64,000 nucleotides of DNA from Progne subis subis (lineage: Eukaryota > Chordata > Aves > Passeriformes > Hirundinidae): assembly GCA_022316685.1 (NCBI GenBank), contig JAKJHU010000065.1, positions 3,776,322-3,840,321 on the forward strand, in the 5' to 3' direction. Each line of letters starts with the position of its first letter. Position 1 is the stretch's first letter. The notes under the pieces are model-generated. The model saw nothing but the letters and a program-made list of their open reading frames with translations, made no database searches and was not told the DNA's origin. Below, piece after piece: positions 61,823 through 64,000 of the stretch. Made by a program: the position numbers and the translations under genes.

Positions 61823-63803
61823 GTAGGTCTGACTCCTTGGCGGTACAAGAATGAACAGTGCATGTTGCCAGAGTGCAGTGATCTCCCTCCCTAGTACCTG
61901 TGCACAGAGGAAAAAGCAGTAAAAACTTGCCAGGGTATCCAATTCCTGTGGATCCCTAACGCCTGCAGTACAATGGGAGTAGGAAAGCAGTAATGTAGTT
62001 TTTCTGGTGTAGTTATTGGTAGCTTGCCACTGGTTTCTTTTCTGTGGCAAAGAGAGATACTGACGCAGTAACACACAGTTCACATAGTCATTCCATACCT
62101 TAGCAGTTGAAGAAGAGAGGTGGCAAACTTTCCCAGACTCCACAATGGAGCTGACTGCTGCCACAGCTGCCACAGTCCTGCAGAGCTGGGGTTGTGGTGT
62201 GCTGCCTGTCAGCAAGCAGCTGGTCTCAAAGGAGCTGGAGTACAAACCAGAGCAGGGACAAAAGAAGAGTTGGAGTGATGCTGCACTAGTTCCCAGTAGG
62301 CAGATGATGAAGTTGGTGCCTTTCTAGCAGCACCATTAAAGAGCTAAAAGTGGAAGCTCCTGATAGCTAGAAGTATTTTTCCTTATGCTGTACTTGTATG
62401 TCTGTAAAGGGCCACTAAACACCAAAATGCACAGATCTCATATTTCTGAGTACTTAGGTGCTCCGGTGCTGAGACCAAAGTGTTTTGTTCCTCTTGTTCT
62501 CCTGAACAACTAAATGCACTATTAGGTCATCTGCCCCAGCTTCCTTGAATGGAGCTATGTAAAATTGAACTGATAAGGAAGACTGCAGTATTATTTAGCT
62601 GATAATACTGTTTCAGAATTCTTGGAAGCACCATAAAGCTAGCATTTGTTTTTCCATAAAGCAGTTGCATGATCTCAGGATGTGGCTGGCGTGTTGTTTG
62701 GAGAGGATTTGGTTTGTTTAGTCAGGGTTGGTGTGCAGAAGGGAGAACTCCTCTGTACTCCGTGCATTCATGAGCAGTAGCAGATTGCTGTATTTCACCT
62801 GAAAATTACTGTTGAAACAAGCCAGGATGCCCAAACCAGGTTTTCCACTTGGGTCTTCCATCTGGAGAAGTACCATGGGTCATGGAAAAGCAGTAGGCTT
62901 ACAGGAGATGCTTGCAGATAGCAGTGGCAGGAGGGCAATGGTTAAAAATAGATTAAAATAGACTGCTCAGTAATTAGAGTAGCCTCGTTGTCCCTCCATG
63001 CTGTAAGCACATAGGTCCTTCTTGAACTCTGTCCTTCTCAGGCAGCAGTAGCTTGTGAATGAGACTGTGGACTCTTCAGAGCAGGGGGAGGATGGAGTAG
63101 GTAAATTCCTGAGGGGCAGCGTCAGTCGCAGAGCAGCCTTGGATTAATGCTGTTTATTTGGCCTTATCTATCTCGTGGTGTTGCTACAGCTACCTGTGTG
63201 TGTTTTCTAAAAACAACCAAAAATAATCATGGAAACTATTCACTGGATTGCATGAAACATCCATGATTATTTCACTTTTGAGCAGAATTGGCCAAGAATG
63301 AAAAGTAAGCAAACAGTGAATATAGCTAAAATATGGACTGCGGTAGGAGGGAATAAAAGGAACACACATCATGGGCTGGAGCTTGCTGTGGCTGTGCAGC
63401 ATTCCAGCCAAAATATACAAGAGCATTAATCTTTCTGACTTGCAGAGCTTAAACCCCTGGTATTTCAGATACTGTAATAATACGGCCTCTTTTCAGTCTT
63501 AGCTTTGGCCTCTCGATCTGGAGCAGTGGGACATTCATTCAGCTGTTGGGTCTGAGCGCTGGGAGGGTGGGAGCCAGCAATTAAATGTTGGAAAGAACTG
63601 TCTTTTTTGCTCTTCCTGTGTTAAATAAAAACCATTTAGTACTTTGAAGGGCTGCAGTGGTGTGAGAGCTTTAGTGTCCATAAACCAGTAAGTTTGGCTG
63701 TGGCCAGATGAAACAGATGTGTTGGTGTGGTTATTTACTGCTTGGGTGTTGGTGTGTCTGTACAAAGTGAGGAACTGAACTAACATGTAAATTCTCCAAC
63801 TAG
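61823..63803 (+). other. FLNB: FLNB intron 18
   Basis: A 1981-bp intron, GTAGGT to CCAACTAG. No repeat or other gene recognised. The 198-codon minus-strand open frame at 61649-62245 overlaps exon 18 and is a shadow. Confidence 0.85.
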
Positions 63804-63921
63804 GGTCCTATGAAGGTTTTGCTAACTTATGGTGGTGATCCTATCCCTAAAAGCCCTTTCACGGTGGGCGTTGCTGCTCCTCTAGACCTAAGCAAAGTTA
63901 GAGTCAATGGATTGGAAAACA
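63804..63921 (+). CDS. FLNB: FLNB exon 19: end of repeat 7, first strand of repeat 8
   Basis: Residues 916-954, [20 protein letters not shown] then [22 protein letters not shown] closes repeat 7, and [13 protein letters not shown] starts repeat 8. The exon ends one base into an arginine codon with donor GTAAGT at 63922. The following exon lies beyond the window, so the gene is cut here by the window edge and not by mutation. 118 bp, phase 0 to phase 1. Confidence 0.96.
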
Positions 63922-64000
63922 GTAAGTACATGTGGGCTAGAAGCCTCTGAAGGGTCCCTGGAGTCTGGGTGATAGCCAACAGGTCCTGCTGGAGCAGGAG

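Larger units (their letters stand above)
21852..63921 (+). other. FLNB: Filamin B gene, 5' part (coding exons 1-19, continues beyond window)
   Basis: FLNB encodes a large homodimeric actin cross-linker of the cortical cytoskeleton, important in skeletal and vascular development. Joining the 19 exons gives an uninterrupted product with CH1 at about residues 16-122, CH2 about 139-242, and Ig repeats from about 249 onward (repeat 1 about 249-347, 2 about 349-446, 3 about 447-543, 4 about 544-636, 5 about 640-736, 6 about 737-839, 7 about 840-938, 8 begun), numbering from the methionine at 21909. FLNB rather than FLNA or FLNC is indicated by the acidic linker after the VWEDEGDDD motif, the [10 protein letters not shown] segment in CH2 and the EELVKQK segment of repeat 3. 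Numbering is collinear with human FLNB: W148, G168, L171, A173, E227, S235 and G751, positions reported mutated in human FLNB skeletal disorders, are all intact. No frameshift or premature stop is present. Confidence 0.95.

Noticed and set aside
61649..62245. 198-codon minus-strand open frame
   Set aside because: It is antisense to FLNB exon 18 and adjacent intron; the real coding strand explains its first part.
1..64000. CRISPR arrays, bacterial or phage systems, rRNA and tRNA genes
   Set aside because: No regularly spaced repeats, no operon-like gene packing and no recognisable cloverleaf or rRNA segment. The window is ordinary avian genomic DNA around FLNB.

Overview
The window is vertebrate nuclear DNA, almost certainly from a bird and probably a songbird. 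Two CR1 LINE 3' ends with the diagnostic avian tail are present, together with two short LTR-type elements that resemble families common in passerine genomes. The only gene that can be supported is the 5' part of filamin B (FLNB), on the + strand. It is spread over 19 coding exons from about 21.85 kb to the right edge, where it continues. Every exon has AG/GT borders and all 18 joins keep the reading frame. The joined product can be aligned residue by residue with vertebrate FLNB: a two-CH-domain actin-binding region, then filamin Ig repeats 1 to 7 and the start of repeat 8 (954 complete codons counted from the conserved second methionine, 973 from the upstream one).

Layout. 1-21 kb: intergenic DNA with no supportable coding exon. 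It holds a ~650 bp CR1 fragment (11.3-12.0 kb), immediately followed by a small isolated CpG-rich block with a near-consensus CTCF motif (about 12.11 kb), a GGAT microsatellite (19.6 kb) and a possible AP-1/MARE site (21.0 kb). In mammals SLMAP lies upstream of FLNB on the same strand, but none of its exons could be recognised here. 21.2-22.3 kb: CpG-island promoter, 5'UTR and exon 1. 22.2-45.7 kb: a 23.5 kb first intron with two solo-LTR-like insertions and several homopolymer or simple repeats. 45.7-64 kb: exons 2-19 in a compact cluster, with introns of 0.24-3.1 kb and one CR1 tail in intron 2.

The encoded segment works as one unit. CH1 and CH2 bind F-actin, and the tandem Ig repeats form the rod that spaces the two actin-binding heads of the dimer and presents partner-binding surfaces. 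The C-terminal dimerisation repeat lies beyond this window.

No CRISPR array, bacterial operon, tRNA, rRNA or clearly new biological system was found. The long reading frames outside FLNB look like chance open frames. The points most worth a second look are an N-terminal extension of FLNB that resembles the one on filamin A, the CTCF/CpG block next to CR1, a weak splice donor at exon 16, loss of the usual SPF motif at the end of Ig repeat 2, and the two LTR insertions in intron 1.
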